In this document: piece by piece, positions 1 through 11,949 of the stretch
Layout of the letters: every line of letters starts with the position of its first letter
Position numbering within the stretch: the stretch's first letter is position 1
NCBI GenBank assembly: GCA_001179505.1
Contig: CDMY01000571.1
Location: 50,841-114,840, forward strand
Direction of reading: 5' to 3'
Source of the DNA: Vitrella brassicaformis
Lineage: Eukaryota; Sar; Vitrellaceae
DNA length: 64,000 nucleotides
Program-made: the position numbers and the translations under genes
Notes under the pieces: model-generated
Told to the model about the DNA's origin: nothing
Seen by the model: the letters and a program-made list of their open reading frames with translations, nothing else
The model's database searches: none

Positions 1-86
1 ATACACAGGCGTATACACAGATACACAACACAGGTGTACGCGTCAGTGATAGCTTCTCTGCCTAGCTGCCCTGCTCCCGCGCTCAC

Positions 87-1137
87 GTGGCGTGTGATGA
101 CGCAGCTGTCGCAGGAGTACTGTGCGCCGACTTTGTAGTCCTTAGCGTTGACGGCCCTCACCACGGCATCCATCGTGCCCCCATCCCACATCCCCACCAT
201 GGAGTTCTTGACGTGCTCCACTCTGTCCACCACCACAACAGGGGCAGGGCAGGCCTCCAGACGCTCGGCGAGCAGCAGGTCCCGAACCGCTTTGGCCTCG
301 TCCGACTCGTCGATGTCGGCCGGCAGCGATGCGCTGGGGATGCCGATGTCCTGTCGCACCTCCTCCTGCACACACAGACGCATAGATGCGTGTGGAGAGG
401 AGGCACGAGAGACCCTACGTACCTCGTCTTCAACTGCCTCGTCATCTGCGGACTGCCCAGCCTGCCCCTCAGCAACGCGTCCTGCACACAGCACAGCCAA
501 CGAGCTGCGCAGTGTCGAACCGTTCGTTTCTCTCCCGATTCCTCCTTGTACCTCTCTTGCGCTGGCGCTCAGCGGCCTCCTTCAACTGTCGCTCCATCTC
601 GTCGTACGTCTGCTCCCAGTCGGCCTTGGGCTCGTCCGACGCCGCCTGTGCAGGCGCCTCAGCGCAGGCTGCGTGCGACTGCCAGCGAGACACAGACAGA
701 CACACCCACCAACATGTGACATCCCCTCACCACTTACTGAGAGACACCTCCCTAGCTGCCATCTCCTTACTCGCTTGAGGCGCTGCTGGTGTAGTCCCTT
801 GCGCACGGCGCTGCTTGAAGCCGCCAACTCTCCTAGCAGCTGCGCGCCTCGCTCCGACGCCCAGGCCAGCGCCTTGCTGCGCTGGTTCATGCAGGGACGG
901 ACCTTATCGATCTCCTCAGCGAGTCGACACACCTGCAGGACACACACCTCACACACCAGCACTTGCCTCCCTCCGAATGGTGTTCGGGTTCCGTGGTCCG
1001 CTCACCCCTGCCAGGTCATCACAGCGCACTGCCCGGTTATAGTCGCTGATCAGCGCCGCCAGCTGCTCCAGGTCCTCACCACCAGCTCCTTCTGCCACTT
1101 CTTTTGCGGCCTTCTCTGGGCTCTTCTGGTCACTCAT
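87..1137 (-). CDS. Hypothetical coiled-coil protein, 5' five exons (gene runs off the left edge)
   Basis: Exons read on the minus strand at 1137-1006, 932-771, 678-552, 481-423 and 365-87. All junctions are GT-AG and phase-consistent, giving 253 residues before a donor at 86-85. The start is the ATG at 1137 (MSDQKSPEKAAKEV). Residues 30-150 are rich in Glu, Arg, Lys and Ala with heptad-like spacing, then an acidic patch (ADDEAVEDE) and a more globular part ending in YSCDSCVITRH. I do not recognise the family. The open frame through five exons and the absence of low complexity argue for a real gene. The 3' end lies outside the window, so total length and C-terminal domain are unknown. Confidence 0.65.
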
Positions 1138-1709
1138 GACTGCCGACAGATCTCAAGAAATCTTGGCGAAGCTCAGAATCACAGTCACAGCCGAGACAGG
1201 CGTTCCTCGGCAGAAAAACAGCCACAGGCGTGCAGCGAGCAAGTCCCAATGATTCAGTGAAAGACTGCCGCCTCGATTCTCGACACCTGAACACACACAC
1301 ACCAGGAAATCATACTTCCCATAAAACCACACCTCTGCTCTATCCCCTTTTGCTGTTTTTCGCGCCTGCCTGCCCGAAGGGCAGGCACTCACGCCACTTG
1401 TCCTTCAGGAAACCGCTCTCCCCCTTCCATGAAACCGCCGCCTCTCTGTCTTCCAATCGCCTGTTTCCCCTGTTTGAACCGATTCAGGTGCGCGGAGGGG
1501 ACTCCGAGGCGGAGAGGTTCGAGGGCACAGTGTACGACACTGTGTGTTGTTCTGTGTGCTTTCCAGGACATCTTCCTCCTTCGCTGATGTCGGTACAAGG
1601 GAAGACTGACTCGACACATCACAGGCTCATTGAGGTGCGAATGGGTGCACAGCGATAGAGAGGGCAGGAACCCCCTTTTGGTGTACTGTGTATGCAGGCC
1701 GCCTGAGTG
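1138..1709. other. Intergenic gap, no gene seen
   Basis: About 570 bp between two divergently transcribed genes (minus gene starting at 1137, plus gene starting at 1710). Open frames here are short and not protein-like. It presumably carries both promoters, but I see no recognisable element. Confidence 0.5.
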
Positions 1710-3521
1710 ATGGCTGCCAGTGCGCCAACCCAGCTGCCTGATGGCTGGCTGCGGCTCGATGACATCGACATCATACACAGTGAGGGCGGAACGGCATCGT
1801 CAGGAACCAGACAGCTGGCTGACGGCATCATTCGTCGGACCTTCACTCACCCACAGCAAGTGACGGATCTCATGGAAGAAAGATTCTCAAATCAATTCTT
1901 CGATCTCATGCGGCATCGTGCCGACCCGAATGCCGAGCTCTGCCTGTGTGTGCGGGGGGACAGCGTCCATTATGGGCTGACGTATCGGCTGCTACAGCTC
2001 GCCATCGACAATTTCAGCGACAACGCCATCTCCACCGTCCACGTGAGGGACGGCAGCTATAATTGGCATCCTGTGGCCTTGCCTCATTGGTCATCGCCGG
2101 AGCTCGAGACGGCCATCTTGAATGCCCTCATCGACGGCGGCGCCAACGTGGATGAGCCGATCTCTACGGACGACCGGCCCATCAGGATGGCAGTCCGTGG
2201 GGGCAATGTGAGCGCTGTGGAGGTCTTGTTGGCGCGCGGTGCTGCGGTGCGCCGTCCCCATAGCCCTACTTTCGTCATGGAGCTGCCCAGGCTCGTCACC
2301 GGCCGAGTCGGCATACAGGTGTCCCCGGGCTATGAGGAGCGGCTGCTGTCGATATATCGACGGCTTCTCCAGCGTGACGGCACACTCGCCACCGAAGGAG
2401 ACCAACGTGGCCTTCTGATCCACAGTGCAGCCAACAGCGAGCGAGGAAGCTACTCGCAGGAATTCATCGATTCATATCTCGACCTGCTGGTGGAAAACGG
2501 GGCCGACGTGACGGCGGTGGATTGGTCTGGATGGACGCCTCTGCACAATGCGGCACGTGCCGGCTCTTCCCGTGTGGCGGACTTCCTCGGCCGCCACGTG
2601 CCAGCAGCCGACATCAACAGAGGGACGACGGGCCACCCCAACACGACGCCCCTGAAAGAGGCTGCCTCACAGCTCGACGACGCGATTCGGCGTTCGCAGG
2701 ACGCCAGCAATTCGCAGCACTTAAGAGACCGAGCCACCAGTGAGATCCCCCCTTATGAGGCCATCATCCGCAGCTTGCTGCGAAGCGGAGCGGACGTCAG
2801 CCGTATCCCCAGACCCAGAGCCCCCGTATGGCGGCTGCGGCGCCGTTGCCGCGAGCTGGTGCTGACCCGTTACACGACAATGCTCAACACCGACGTGCAC
2901 ACGGGGGCGATGGCGGCCGTGAATGCGGCCCTCGCCCCTCAGCGGTCGCTGGCGGCCTTCCTCATGAGGTCCCTCCCGACCCTCCTCCCCCACCTGCTAC
3001 AGCCCCCGGGCACACCTGCGGCTGATCCGCCCCCCGCCCCCAATGGGTACGGCCCACACGAGGCAGAGGCCATCGGCTGGAAGATCGCCGCCATGTGCTT
3101 CGACTGGGATGCCGCTGTGACGACCATAAGCGGCAGCATCGGCCTCCGCAACAGTGCCCTCGCTCGTCGCATCACCGCAGCAGCGGAGCACTTCGTCAAG
3201 TCGGCTGTGTTCGAGGCGAGCAGCAACAGGGAGGTGGTGGGCGGGACGAGGCAGCAGCAGCAGCAGCAGGGCAACAAGCGCGTCAAGGTCATCGTGCCCC
3301 GGCTGCAGTGCTTCGCCGTCAACGGAGGGCAGCATGGCACACACAGGCGGCTGGGGCTCAGTGAGGTGGTCCACAGGGCGCGGCTGGACGAGGCGGCCCG
3401 ACACGGCATGGAGGAGGGGGCCATCACTCATCTGGGCGCTGCCGACTGTGAGTTTGGTGGGTGGCAGCAGCTGGGCCGCATCGACGAGCGGGGGCAGTGG
3501 GTGACCCTCGGCATCAACTGA
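1710..3521 (+). CDS. Large ankyrin-repeat protein, copy 1 (intact, single exon)
   Basis: An uninterrupted frame of 603 residues. An in-frame GTG lies just upstream at 1707, but the eukaryotic start is the ATG at 1710. The N-terminus holds a family signature (LPDGWLRLDDIDI). Ankyrin-like helices follow, for example ETAILNALIDGGANVDEP near residue 135 and WTPLHNAARAGSSRVADFL near 275, then DVSRIP-type repeats near 365. The C-terminal third is a conserved non-ankyrin region containing GAMAAVNAALAPQRSLAAFL, a glutamine run (about residues 515-520), and the tail QWVTLGIN. Two homologues lie in this window (18411-20136, broken; 56361-58127, intact). Function is unknown; ankyrin arrays normally mediate protein binding. 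Confidence 0.85.
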   Translation: MAASAPTQLPDGWLRLDDIDIIHSEGGTASSGTRQLADGIIRRTFTHPQQVTDLMEERFSNQFFDLMRHRADPNAELCLCVRGDSVHYGLTYRLLQLAIDNFSDNAISTVHVRDGSYNWHPVALPHWSSPELETAILNALIDGGANVDEPISTDDRPIRMAVRGGNVSAVEVLLARGAAVRRPHSPTFVMELPRLVTGRVGIQVSPGYEERLLSIYRRLLQRDGTLATEGDQRGLLIHSAANSERGSYSQEFIDSYLDLLVENGADVTAVDWSGWTPLHNAARAGSSRVADFLGRHVPAADINRGTTGHPNTTPLKEAASQLDDAIRRSQDASNSQHLRDRATSEIPPYEAIIRSLLRSGADVSRIPRPRAPVWRLRRRCRELVLTRYTTMLNTDVHTGAMAAVNAALAPQRSLAAFLMRSLPTLLPHLLQPPGTPAADPPPAPNGYGPHEAEAIGWKIAAMCFDWDAAVTTISGSIGLRNSALARRITAAAEHFVKSAVFEASSNREVVGGTRQQQQQQGNKRVKVIVPRLQCFAVNGGQHGTHRRLGLSEVVHRARLDEAARHGMEEGAITHLGAADCEFGGWQQLGRIDERGQWVTLGIN

Positions 3522-4292
3522 GAGGGAGGGAGAGGGAGGGCTGTGGGCTGGCTGGGGGGCGTTTTACGCTGCCGAGCGGTCATTATGGACCAGAGAGGGA
3601 CTGATGGAGGGAGTCATTTATGCGTGTGAGCGGATAGCTGAGGAAATTGATGACAGTTTGACGTTTTCGTGCGGCAGTGTGATCGGATTCATTGCTGCGT
3701 GCCGATATTCAAGCGTTTCCCAGCGTCATTCTGGTGGTGAATAGTCCGTTTCTGATGGTGGAAGGCATCGTGCATTGCCCCACACGCATTCACGCATCTG
3801 ATGGATACGTTACACACATGACTGAATGGATGGATGGACACGCCACACGGAGGAAGGAACGGACAGACAGACAGATGGCTAAAAAACTCGGCAGCTGTCA
3901 ATCGGTCGATATCCACCAAGCCCAAACAAAACACCAAAACAGACATTCAGACAGACAGACAGACAGGCACTGACAGACACGGAGACAAAAACCCCTTCAG
4001 CCATCAGCCACGCTGCATATGCCATGATCATGTACTCGTGTGCGCTGTGCTGTGCTCTGCCGCAACACCACGCCCCACTTCATTTCTCAGTCGAAAACGG
4101 CACACATGGCAGGCACCAGCACGAAAAAGCCATGTGCAGGCAGGCAGACAGCCAGGCCCCATCAACGATGCACTCACTGCACAGCACAGCACACCACTCG
4201 CACATCTGTCCGTCCGTGTGTCGTGTGTGTGGTTGAGGGGGAGGGTGTGGGTGGACCGTTGGCTGCTTCATCGGGTCATTGGGTCGGGCCGT
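3522..4292. other. Intergenic gap with (GACA)n microsatellite
   Basis: Tail-to-tail space between the ankyrin gene and transaldolase. A GACA/CAGA tetranucleotide run lies near 3945-3985. I see no convincing coding exon; the long frames are low-complexity. Confidence 0.5.
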
Positions 4293-4429
4293 TCAGGGTT
4301 CCGAGATGCCGAGTTTGGACCGGACGAACGTCTTGAGTTTGTCGAGGTCCTTGTTGAAGTTGCGGATGCCCTCGGCGAGCTTGTCGTTGGCCATGGCGTC
4401 CTCGTTCAACATCCAACTAACCACACACA

Positions 4430-4460
<31 letters not shown>

Positions 4461-5331
4461 AGGTATGTGTTGGGGAGAGAGAGGGAGGGGGGGGAGTGCA
4501 TCTGCGGCTCACCGGAATGTCTTTTCGTCCATTTTGATCTTGGGGATGTCCTCATCGTCGACCATGTCTTCGTAGAGCTTCTTCTCGAAGTGCCGCTTGG
4601 TGCTGTGCAGCTCCTCCAGCAACTTGGGGGAAATCGTCAGCTTGTCGCAGCCTGCTCACACGACAGACACACAACGAGACACCCACGTGTTTGTGTGTGT
4701 GTGTGTGGATGGATGGATGGATGGACAACGCACAGGATACATACCGGCAAGGAAGATGATCTCTTCGATGTTTCTGAAGGACGCGCCCATGACGATGGTC
4801 TTGTGGCCGTGCTTCTTGTAGTACTTGTATATCTTGGTCACGCTCTGCACACCGGGGTCCTCGTCGCCAGCGTACTCCGTCTTGTCCTTGTTGTTGGCCT
4901 TGTGCCACTTAAGCCATCCATCCATCCATCCATCCACACACACACAGAGAGAGAGAGAGAGATGCATCCGTCCACTGGACGCGTCTGTGTGCTCTCTGCC
5001 TCACGTCGAGGATGCGTCCGACGAAGGGCGAGATGAGTGTGGCTTTGGCCTCGGCGCACGCAACGGCCTGGCCGAAGCCGAAGAGCAGAGTCATGTTGCA
5101 GTGGATGCCCTCCTGCACGTACACACACACACACACAGACACAGAAGGAGAGAGAAGGAGAGAGAGAGAGAGAGAGAGAGCATTGTGCAACACACAAAAG
5201 GGTTGCCTTGGTAACCATGACTGACCGCTTCGAGTTTCTCGCACGCCTTGATGCCCTCCCACGTCGAGGCCATCTTGATCAAAATGCGCTCCTTCTCAAT
5301 GCCTTCCTCCTTGTACAGCTACACACATAGC

Positions 5332-5362
<31 letters not shown>

Positions 5363-6019
5363 GCTCACATCCGCGCTTCTCTCGCGATGGATCAGTGGAG
5401 AAAGGAGCGGACCTTGATGAAGTTCTTGGCCTTCTTGATGGAGGCGTCCTTGTCGAAGGACAGGCAGGCGTCGACCTCTGTTGACACCAGGCCCGGCACT
5501 ATCTTCAGGATCTCGCAGCCAAACTTGACCGACAGCCGGTCGCACACCTGCACTCACAGCACAGCCACAATCACACGAGGGAGTGCAGTGCATCAGTCCA
5601 CACCACAGTACCCACAGCACACGCAGAGGCTCTTGAATGACATTGTGTGGTTGCCCTTGGTTGCCCACCGACCTCGCTGACGAGGTCTTCGCCCTTCTTG
5701 TTGGTCTTCTTGGCGCCAGCCATGGCCGCGTCCAGCAAATGGGCGTACTCGGGCATCTGCGCGGCCTGAAACCACAAAAAAGGCCCAGACACAAGACGCA
5801 TTCTCTTCTCTCTCTTTCCCTCTCGTTGCCGATGGCACCTACCTGGAACAGGAGGGTGGGGTTGGTGGTGGCGTCCTGTGGTTTGTATTTCTTGAGTTGG
5901 TTGAAGTCTCCCGTGTCGGCCACCACAATGGTCATCTGCTTGAGCCGCTCCAGCGCCGGCATGTCCGCCCGCTTGGCGGGAGACCCTCCCTTGCTCGGAG
6001 AACCCGCGCGCTTCGACAT
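4293..6019 (-). CDS. TAL: Transaldolase (sedoheptulose-7-phosphate:glyceraldehyde-3-phosphate transferase), 8 exons
   Basis: Exons 6019-5843, 5765-5673, 5547-5413, 5318-5226, 5112-5005, 4907-4745, 4651-4513 and 4416-4293 join in phase. Transaldolase moves a dihydroxyacetone unit between sugar phosphates in the non-oxidative pentose phosphate pathway. Family hallmarks in order: [11 protein letters not shown] near residue 50 (substrate-binding Asp/Asn/Pro), [11 protein letters not shown] with the Schiff-base lysine, [39 protein letters not shown] and [20 protein letters not shown] near the end. No transit peptide is obvious: the N-terminus is Ser/Lys-rich ([17 protein letters not shown]), so it is probably cytosolic. 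Introns 2, 3 and 4 use GTC donors (GTCGGT, GTCCGC, GTCAGT). Several introns contain CA, GA or CATC microsatellites. Confidence 0.95.
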
Positions 6020-6256
6020 TGCTGCAGACTAACGGGATTAATGGGCTGGGCTGTGGCCGGGCAACACGAAGTCAGGGCGCTGTTGTGGGAGAGAGTCTGT
6101 GCCAAAACAACAAAGCTCGCAGAAAAGCTCGCAACAGTTTTATCGCCAAATGGGACGCTTACCATCGCCAAAGTAGCTGGAGTATTCGCCGTCTCGCCAG
6201 CTTCATCATCGACGTGGTGACTGAGGTGTGGTGAGTTGAGTTGAGTAGCGCCGAGC
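6020..6256. promoter_or_regulatory. Divergent promoter region (transaldolase / ceramide synthase)
   Basis: Only 237 bp separate the ATG of the minus-strand transaldolase from the ATG of the plus-strand ceramide synthase, so both 5' UTRs and promoters must fit here. I see no TATA box. A shared bidirectional promoter is an inference from geometry alone. Confidence 0.45.
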
Positions 6257-7640
6257 ATGGGCAGCCTGCTGCAGCCCAAGACTCTTTTTAGCATCCTGAC
6301 GGTCGTGGCGCTCGTGTGGAGCGTGCCCGAGACCGGCAGACTGATCAGACACATACGCGAGAGGGACAAGGGGCCGCCGCCACCGCGGCTGCCGGATGAG
6401 GACGCCACGTATCCGGAATACGGAGATCTGTGGTGGTGCTGCGGTGTGGCGGCGCTGCTCATCGTCGTGAGGCTGGCCACCATCTACTTGCTCAAGCCGC
6501 TCGGCGAAAAACTGATACCAAAGGGGTGAGATGAGAGTGACTGAGGGCGGAGAAAGATCACTCCGGGAAAGATGCTGCTACTCCCGTACCTGTGTGTCTG
6601 CTTAGGCGGTGGTCGGACCGTGTTCGTGATATGAAGGTCGAGCGGTTCGGCTCAGCTGCCTTCAAGACCACCTACTTCGTCTGCGTCGTGGCCTTCGGCT
6701 ACCGAGCGGTTCGCCACACAGACTGGCTGCCGGCCTCTCTGGGCGGCAGCGGGGCCACCATCCACTTCTGGAGCGCCGATTACGTGCCAGCCGCTGTCAA
6801 GTGGTACTACGTGGTCAACATGGGATACTACCTTCACTCGTTTGTCTACGACATGGCCATGTCGCCGCGCCGCCCCGATTTCGCCGAGAACACGCTGCAC
6901 CACATCGTGATCCTGCTGCTGATGGTGTTCTCCTTCCTCTACCGCTCGTGGGTGCGTGTGGGCAGCGCGGTGATGCTCCTGCATGACGCCTGCGACGTGC
7001 TCGTGTACCTCTGCCGCACTTTGGTCGACACACGGTTCACGCGCGTGACGTTTGGCTTCTTCCTGGCCCTGCTGGGGGCGTCGTTCTACCTGCGGCTGTA
7101 TGTGTTCAAGTGGCACGTGCTCGACAGCATCATCTACGAGATGGCCGTCGAGAGGCGACATGGCGACGGGGTGGCCTGGCTGGCCTACCTCCTCGCCACA
7201 TTAGGCCTGCTACACGTATATTGGTTGGTACTCACACACACACAGGCAGACTCCTTTGGTGCTCACTGTCTGTGCATTCTCCCCCACTGTGTCCGTGCGT
7301 GTGTGTGTGTGGGCTCACCAGGTACACTCTGATGGTCAAGATGTTTTGCGTGTACGTGCAGTCGGGCGAGACCACCGACCTGCCCGCCAAGCTCACGGAC
7401 GTGCAGCCCGTCTACAGTGAGGACGACCGCCCCCTGATGCCCCCTCCCAGCGACAACAGCAGCCTGGCCTTCCACCTGTCCGCCAACACCACCACCAAGA
7501 GGCGAGAGGCACCACCGCACGACAACAGCAGCAGCAGCAGCCAGGGGTTCTCGCGGATCAGCACGAACGAGGGCAGCAACGGCAATGGCGTCGTAGCAGC
7601 TGGAGCGGGACCAGGGGGCAATGACGACAAACACATGTGA
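6257..7640 (+). CDS. LAG1/TLC-domain ceramide synthase, 3 exons
   Basis: Exons 6257-6525, 6606-7223 and 7322-7640 give 401 residues. Ceramide synthases N-acylate sphingoid bases with acyl-CoA in the ER membrane. An N-terminal membrane segment (about residues 10-25) is followed by a second near 65-82 and the TLC domain. Its Lag motif is clear: YYLHSFVYDMAMSPRRPDF, then ENTLHHIVILLLM with the paired histidines and MLLHDACDVLVYL with the His-Asp pair. The last membrane span (LLATLGLLHVYW/YTLMVKMF) crosses the second intron. The C-terminal tail of about 95 residues is Ser/Asn-rich and likely cytosolic. No homeobox-like domain is present, unlike several animal CerS. The acyl-chain preference cannot be read from the sequence. 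Confidence 0.92.
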
Positions 7641-8354
7641 CAGTGGGATGGCGTATCTGTGTGGGCGGGGTGGTGGGTGGGGTGGTGGGTGTATAGGGGT
7701 ACTTGGGTAGAAGTACGGTCTGTCAGACGCACAAGAGAGAGAGAGAGAGAGAGGAAAGGGGCGAGGGGGGCACATAGATACGCAACTAAAGTACCTCCGT
7801 CTGTCTGTATCAGTATGTCTCAATGCGGCTGACTGTTTTGCTGTGTGTTCGTTTCTGTCCCTGCTGCTGCTGCTGTTTCTGCGGTGTGTGATGTGGTATG
7901 GTGTATGTGTGATGAGACAGACAGACGGACGGGCTGCTTCTCCGTTTTGCTGATGGACTGATGGAGAGCGCACGTGTGTGTAAATAAACCTATGCCGCCA
8001 AGTCTCTTCATTCAAAGTCTCATTCGCTCACCCATCAGTGTACCCATCAGCGTCCGTCGTGTGCGACCAGAAACTAACCACTAAATGCAGTCAATGGACC
8101 GTCACCCCTTCCACCCACACCCACATCCACACCCACACATACGAATCTGTCAACCAACTCAATAATAATTGAGAAATATGGGAAACGAGAAATACGCCGA
8201 GACCGAGAGAGACGCCACCTCAAACCTCAAACCTCGCTGTCTTGTCGACGTCTTTCCCCTCCACATGCGAATCGCGTGTGCCATCAGGTACGTATGGTGA
8301 ATGGATGCATCAGCAAGGAGCCTGTCTGTCTGCCTGTCTGTCTGTCTGGCTCAT
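7641..8354. other. Intergenic gap with GA microsatellite
   Basis: Tail-to-tail gap of about 700 bp. A (GA)n run lies at 7733-7752. No coding exon with matching splice sites was found. Confidence 0.5.
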
Positions 8355-10040
8355 CTAGATCATGACGACAGACGAGCTCTGGGGCGAGCCATGGGTCTCC
8401 GTGAGCGTCAGACAAACGGTGTCTGGTGGCCCTTGTGCGTGTGCGGCCCCTGCCCCTGCCAGCAATTGAAACACCTCCTCTACACCTGTAAGCACAACAC
8501 ACACACACTCATTCATGGACGTACGGATGAATCGATGGACGGACTGATGGATGCGCCCACCGATCCCGTGGTGGTCGAGCTCAAGCCTCATGAGCGGCGT
8601 CAGGAGCCCGTTCATCACCTCCACACTCAGACCCTCCTCCCCTCCCTCCCTCTGGCCCACCTGCACACACACACCCGACCACACACACCTGATGCGCCGG
8701 TCCACGCAAGGCAAGCAGACACAAACAACGTCCGTACCATCCGTCGCAGCTGCCCAACCACCCGCCTCAGAGCCTGCTCACGCTCGCCGACAGCCTCAGG
8801 GGGCTTAGCGGCCACAGCGTTGTCAGCATCGCCGTCGCTGTCGTGTGAAGATGACGATTCTAGCACTGGTGGCATGGCTGGAGTGTGTGTCTTGAGTGGG
8901 ACGCAGTAGTGGTACTGGATCTTGTAGGCGGGCTCGTTGTTGTGGAGGGTGTCGGGGGGCGAGCATGGGACGGACAGCAGCCGCTTGACGAAAAAACGAG
9001 GGTGGCTGTCCAGGAACTGACCCACGTCTGCACGAACGAACGACACCGCACGCACCACACAGCGCCGCACAGAGTGAGGTGGCAGGCAGGCAGGCAGGAG
9101 ACCGACGGACCTACCTACCTTGGTGTAGACTCTTGAGGGTTTCAGACAGGGCGGGGGAGCTGCTCACAATGCCTTCAAGCTGCGGAAGAGTGAAGCCTGC
9201 ACGCACACACACACACACACGCTCTTCCACACACAAACATCCTGGTGGACGGATGGACGGCCTGCCTCACCCTGCCGCGACGCTCCGACGAGGAACAGCA
9301 AGTGTGACAGCAGAGCGGCTTCCAGCTCTTGAGGGTCCTCATCGGCAGCAGTGCCCTCCTCTAGGAGTTCCGTTTCGCGTGGGACCACCGCCCGGCCACC
9401 GTGCAGCAGCGCCTGTCCGAACTGATGCGGCGACGTCTGCGGGGTGCCATTACCTGCACACACACCCGGGCACACCACACACGTGTGTGGCAACAAGGCA
9501 GTGTGTGTACTTACTTCTGGCTCCTTTCTTCCTCTGGTCGGCCACCAGCCTCCTCAAGTCGTTGACGTTGGCCAGCTGCAGATGCTCTACATCCTCAGCG
9601 CCATGCACCAGCCCCATCATGCCGTCCACGCCATGCTCGTCGACATGGTCATGGTCATGGTCATGCTCGTCGCCCACCACATCCAGCAGCCGATACGCCT
9701 GTCGGCCGTCGCCGCGCCGATTCCTCCCATGCGAAGAGGAGACCATCATCGACCTGTGCGCACCACCAGGTGCACTGTCGTCCTTCTTGCGCAGGAATGG
9801 CAGGCAGGGAGCGCACAGGCATCTGCAGAAAGCCAGCGCCATGAGGCGGGAACGGCAGGAGGCGCCACGAGGAGGGCTCCGCGGTCGACCTCTGCTCAGC
9901 GGTCGTCTGCTCTTGAGGGTGGTGTCTGACTCATCGCGTGAAGGGGCGGCAGTGTGGTTGTTTTGGCTCGGTCGGCCGACGAGTGCTGAAGCATGAACAA
10001 GATCTCTTGGTTGACGAGTGCTCTTGACACTGAGATGCAT
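8355..10040 (-). CDS. Hypothetical six-exon protein with a His/Asp-rich stretch
   Basis: Exons 10040-9515, 9453-9271, 9196-9119, 9027-8738, 8660-8561 and 8485-8355 join in phase to 435 residues. The start could instead be the in-frame ATG at 9842. Near residue 115 is a striking HDHDHDHVDEHG tract, a possible metal-binding or simply low-complexity segment, followed by VEHLQLANVNDLRRLVADQ. The middle reads as helical repeats (ELEAALLSHLLFLVGA; LEGIVSSSPALSETLKSL). Later parts include FLDSHPRFFVKRLLSVPC, an acidic serine patch (LESSSSHDSDGDAD) and VEVMNGLLTPLMRLELDHHG. I do not recognise the family. Phase agreement across six exons makes the gene real even though its role is unknown. Confidence 0.65.
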
Positions 10041-10334
10041 CACGCCTCCTCTTCCCCCTCCCATTCGAGCGAGGGCGGTTTCACATAATGTCCTAAGATC
10101 TGCGAGCTAAGCTTGGGAGAAGAGGGAGAGCTGTCTGTCTCCAACGTCCTTCGCCGCATCTCCAGGCCCGGAGGCTCCAGAAGGCAGACAAAATCTACAG
10201 ATTAGCCGGCTGCAGGCGGCGCTTCAAGGCAGGATGGTCTCAGCGCGGCTTGCTGCGGAGAAGAAGCACCATGTGCGTGGCGACGCACAAGAGGGGCATA
10301 AACGCGGTATGCGATGGACGCCTGAAAAGATGAC

Positions 10335-11949
10335 ATGTGCAATTCCCGCGGCAGTGCCATGCGCTTATTTGTGTGTCCAGCAGCGATGAGCCATCGTCGT
10401 TGTGAAGGTGTAGATCTGCCTGTAACAGTCCCTGCCATCGATGGAGATGCGCTCTCCCAGTCGGTCGACTCGCTTTCATCTGATTCCGACTCCCCGACGG
10501 CGAAAGTCGGCACAACTTCAGGCGTCAGGTGGGGCTTGATGGTGCTTGAACTGCGGCCTGGCTGGCACGTGCAGCTGGTGGACTATCCGGCGGAGCACTT
10601 CTTGTGGATATTTGGGCTCGTGGCTGTCATCTCAGCTTACTTTCTTGGCAGTTTATTCGGCCTGATGCCCTCTAACTTTCCCTGGAGCGCATTTGGGTGG
10701 TCTTCGGTGTGGGTGTGGTACCTGCTCTTCACCCTGCCCCCGTGTCTGGTGACGCTCATGGGCCTGCTCACCCTCTGTGTGCCGTCTAACGCCTGGCTGA
10801 TGCGCATCCTCAAGAACTGCATCCTCACAGGCAGCTTCCTATTGTGGTACCTCCTCTACCTGAGCTGTCGGCAGGTCGATACGCTTTATGAAGACTGCAT
10901 TCCGGCGCGCAGAGACGACGACCTGTGCGAGAAGCTCGAGCAGTGGCCTGGCCTGCCGGGATGGCAGAGCGTCCTGGTGTGCCTGTGGTTGCTCGGAGCG
11001 TCGTGGCTGAATGTCCTACTGAACACAGTACTGAATCAACCGCGAGTGGTCTCTGAGGATGGCTGGAGGACCCCTTCATCGTTCTGTGGCTTGCCGGTCC
11101 ATGTGCACCGCACTGCACGCGCAGAGAGCATCGGCACAGAGCGGTTGGAGCAGAACGGTTTCTACACCTATCTGGTGAAGAAACGCCTGTGGCCTGATTG
11201 TTGGGACTATCTCTGGTTTGTGCGGCATCTGAAGGTGGTTATTCTGACGTGCGGCGCGATGGATTTTTTCTCTGACTGGCTGGTGGCCTTCGATCTCATG
11301 TTCGTCCCCCAGGAAGACCCAGAGTGGCGGTCGTCTTTCGCAGTGGCGCACATATGGAAGCCGCGGCCCACTTTTGCTGTGGGATTGAGCATCATGGTCT
11401 TGTCGATCTGCGATCTCATCTTCATCAACATACACGACAGTGTCGGGGAGCTCTCTCTGAGGCAGCGGGTCTTCGTCCTGGCGATCACGGCTGGGGAGGC
11501 AGTCATCTTCGTCTTGACGGTCATCTTTGCCCAAGACAAGAGCATGTGGGTCTATGTCGTCTCTGCCCTCATAACCCTCGCGACGGTGCTGATTCGGATC
11601 GTCAATTTCACTATCGACTTCCCTCGGCTGACGCAGAAAGGTAAACCATCAGTCGGCAAGAGGGAGGGGGTGACTCGCATCATCTGTTCTTGGCGTGCAT
11701 GTCTTCCAGGCCGAAGCAGCCCGCGTGGCGCGCCATCACCTCGTTGCGCATTCTCGTGGCCAAGGCTGGTGCGCAGGCAGCCGAAGCGCCATCCGTCCCT
11801 TGCCACCATGCCCACCACGTCGACGCGGTGCTCAGAAACCGATCTCTCAGCAGGCGACAGAGAGAAGGGGGCCGAGGGGAGACGTCAGGATGGTCATGAT
11901 GGGGAAGCGGGTGGGGGCATTGGTTAGGTCAGTTAGTTATCGTCCTTAG
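10335..11949 (+). CDS. Hypothetical polytopic membrane protein
   Basis: Exon 1 runs 10335-11640 with a donor GTAAAC; later in-frame ATGs at 10359 and 10386 are alternative starts. The protein has a Ser/Asp-rich N-terminus (SQSVDSLSSDSDSPTAK) and about eight to ten hydrophobic segments. Examples are FLWIFGLVAVISAYFLGSLF, WVWYLLFTLPPCLVTLMGLL, CILTGSFLLWYLLYLSC, VLVCLWLLGASWLNVLL, FAVGLSIMVLSICDLIFINI, VFVLAITAGEAVIFVLTVIF and WVYVVSALITLATVLIRIV. No transporter or channel signature is recognised. The 3' exon is uncertain: an acceptor (cttccag) lies near 11710, but the frame that looks most protein-like is not reached in phase from the obvious donor, so the end is given only approximately. Confidence 0.6.

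Noticed and set aside
87-1260. Long plus-strand open frames (210 and 370 residues)
   Set aside because: They are antisense shadows of the five-exon minus gene, whose exons have matching splice phases; their residues are low-complexity Ser/Arg/Pro.
3834-5036. 400-residue plus-strand open frame
   Set aside because: It is antisense to the transaldolase exons and its introns, and its sequence is dominated by translated CA/GA microsatellites.
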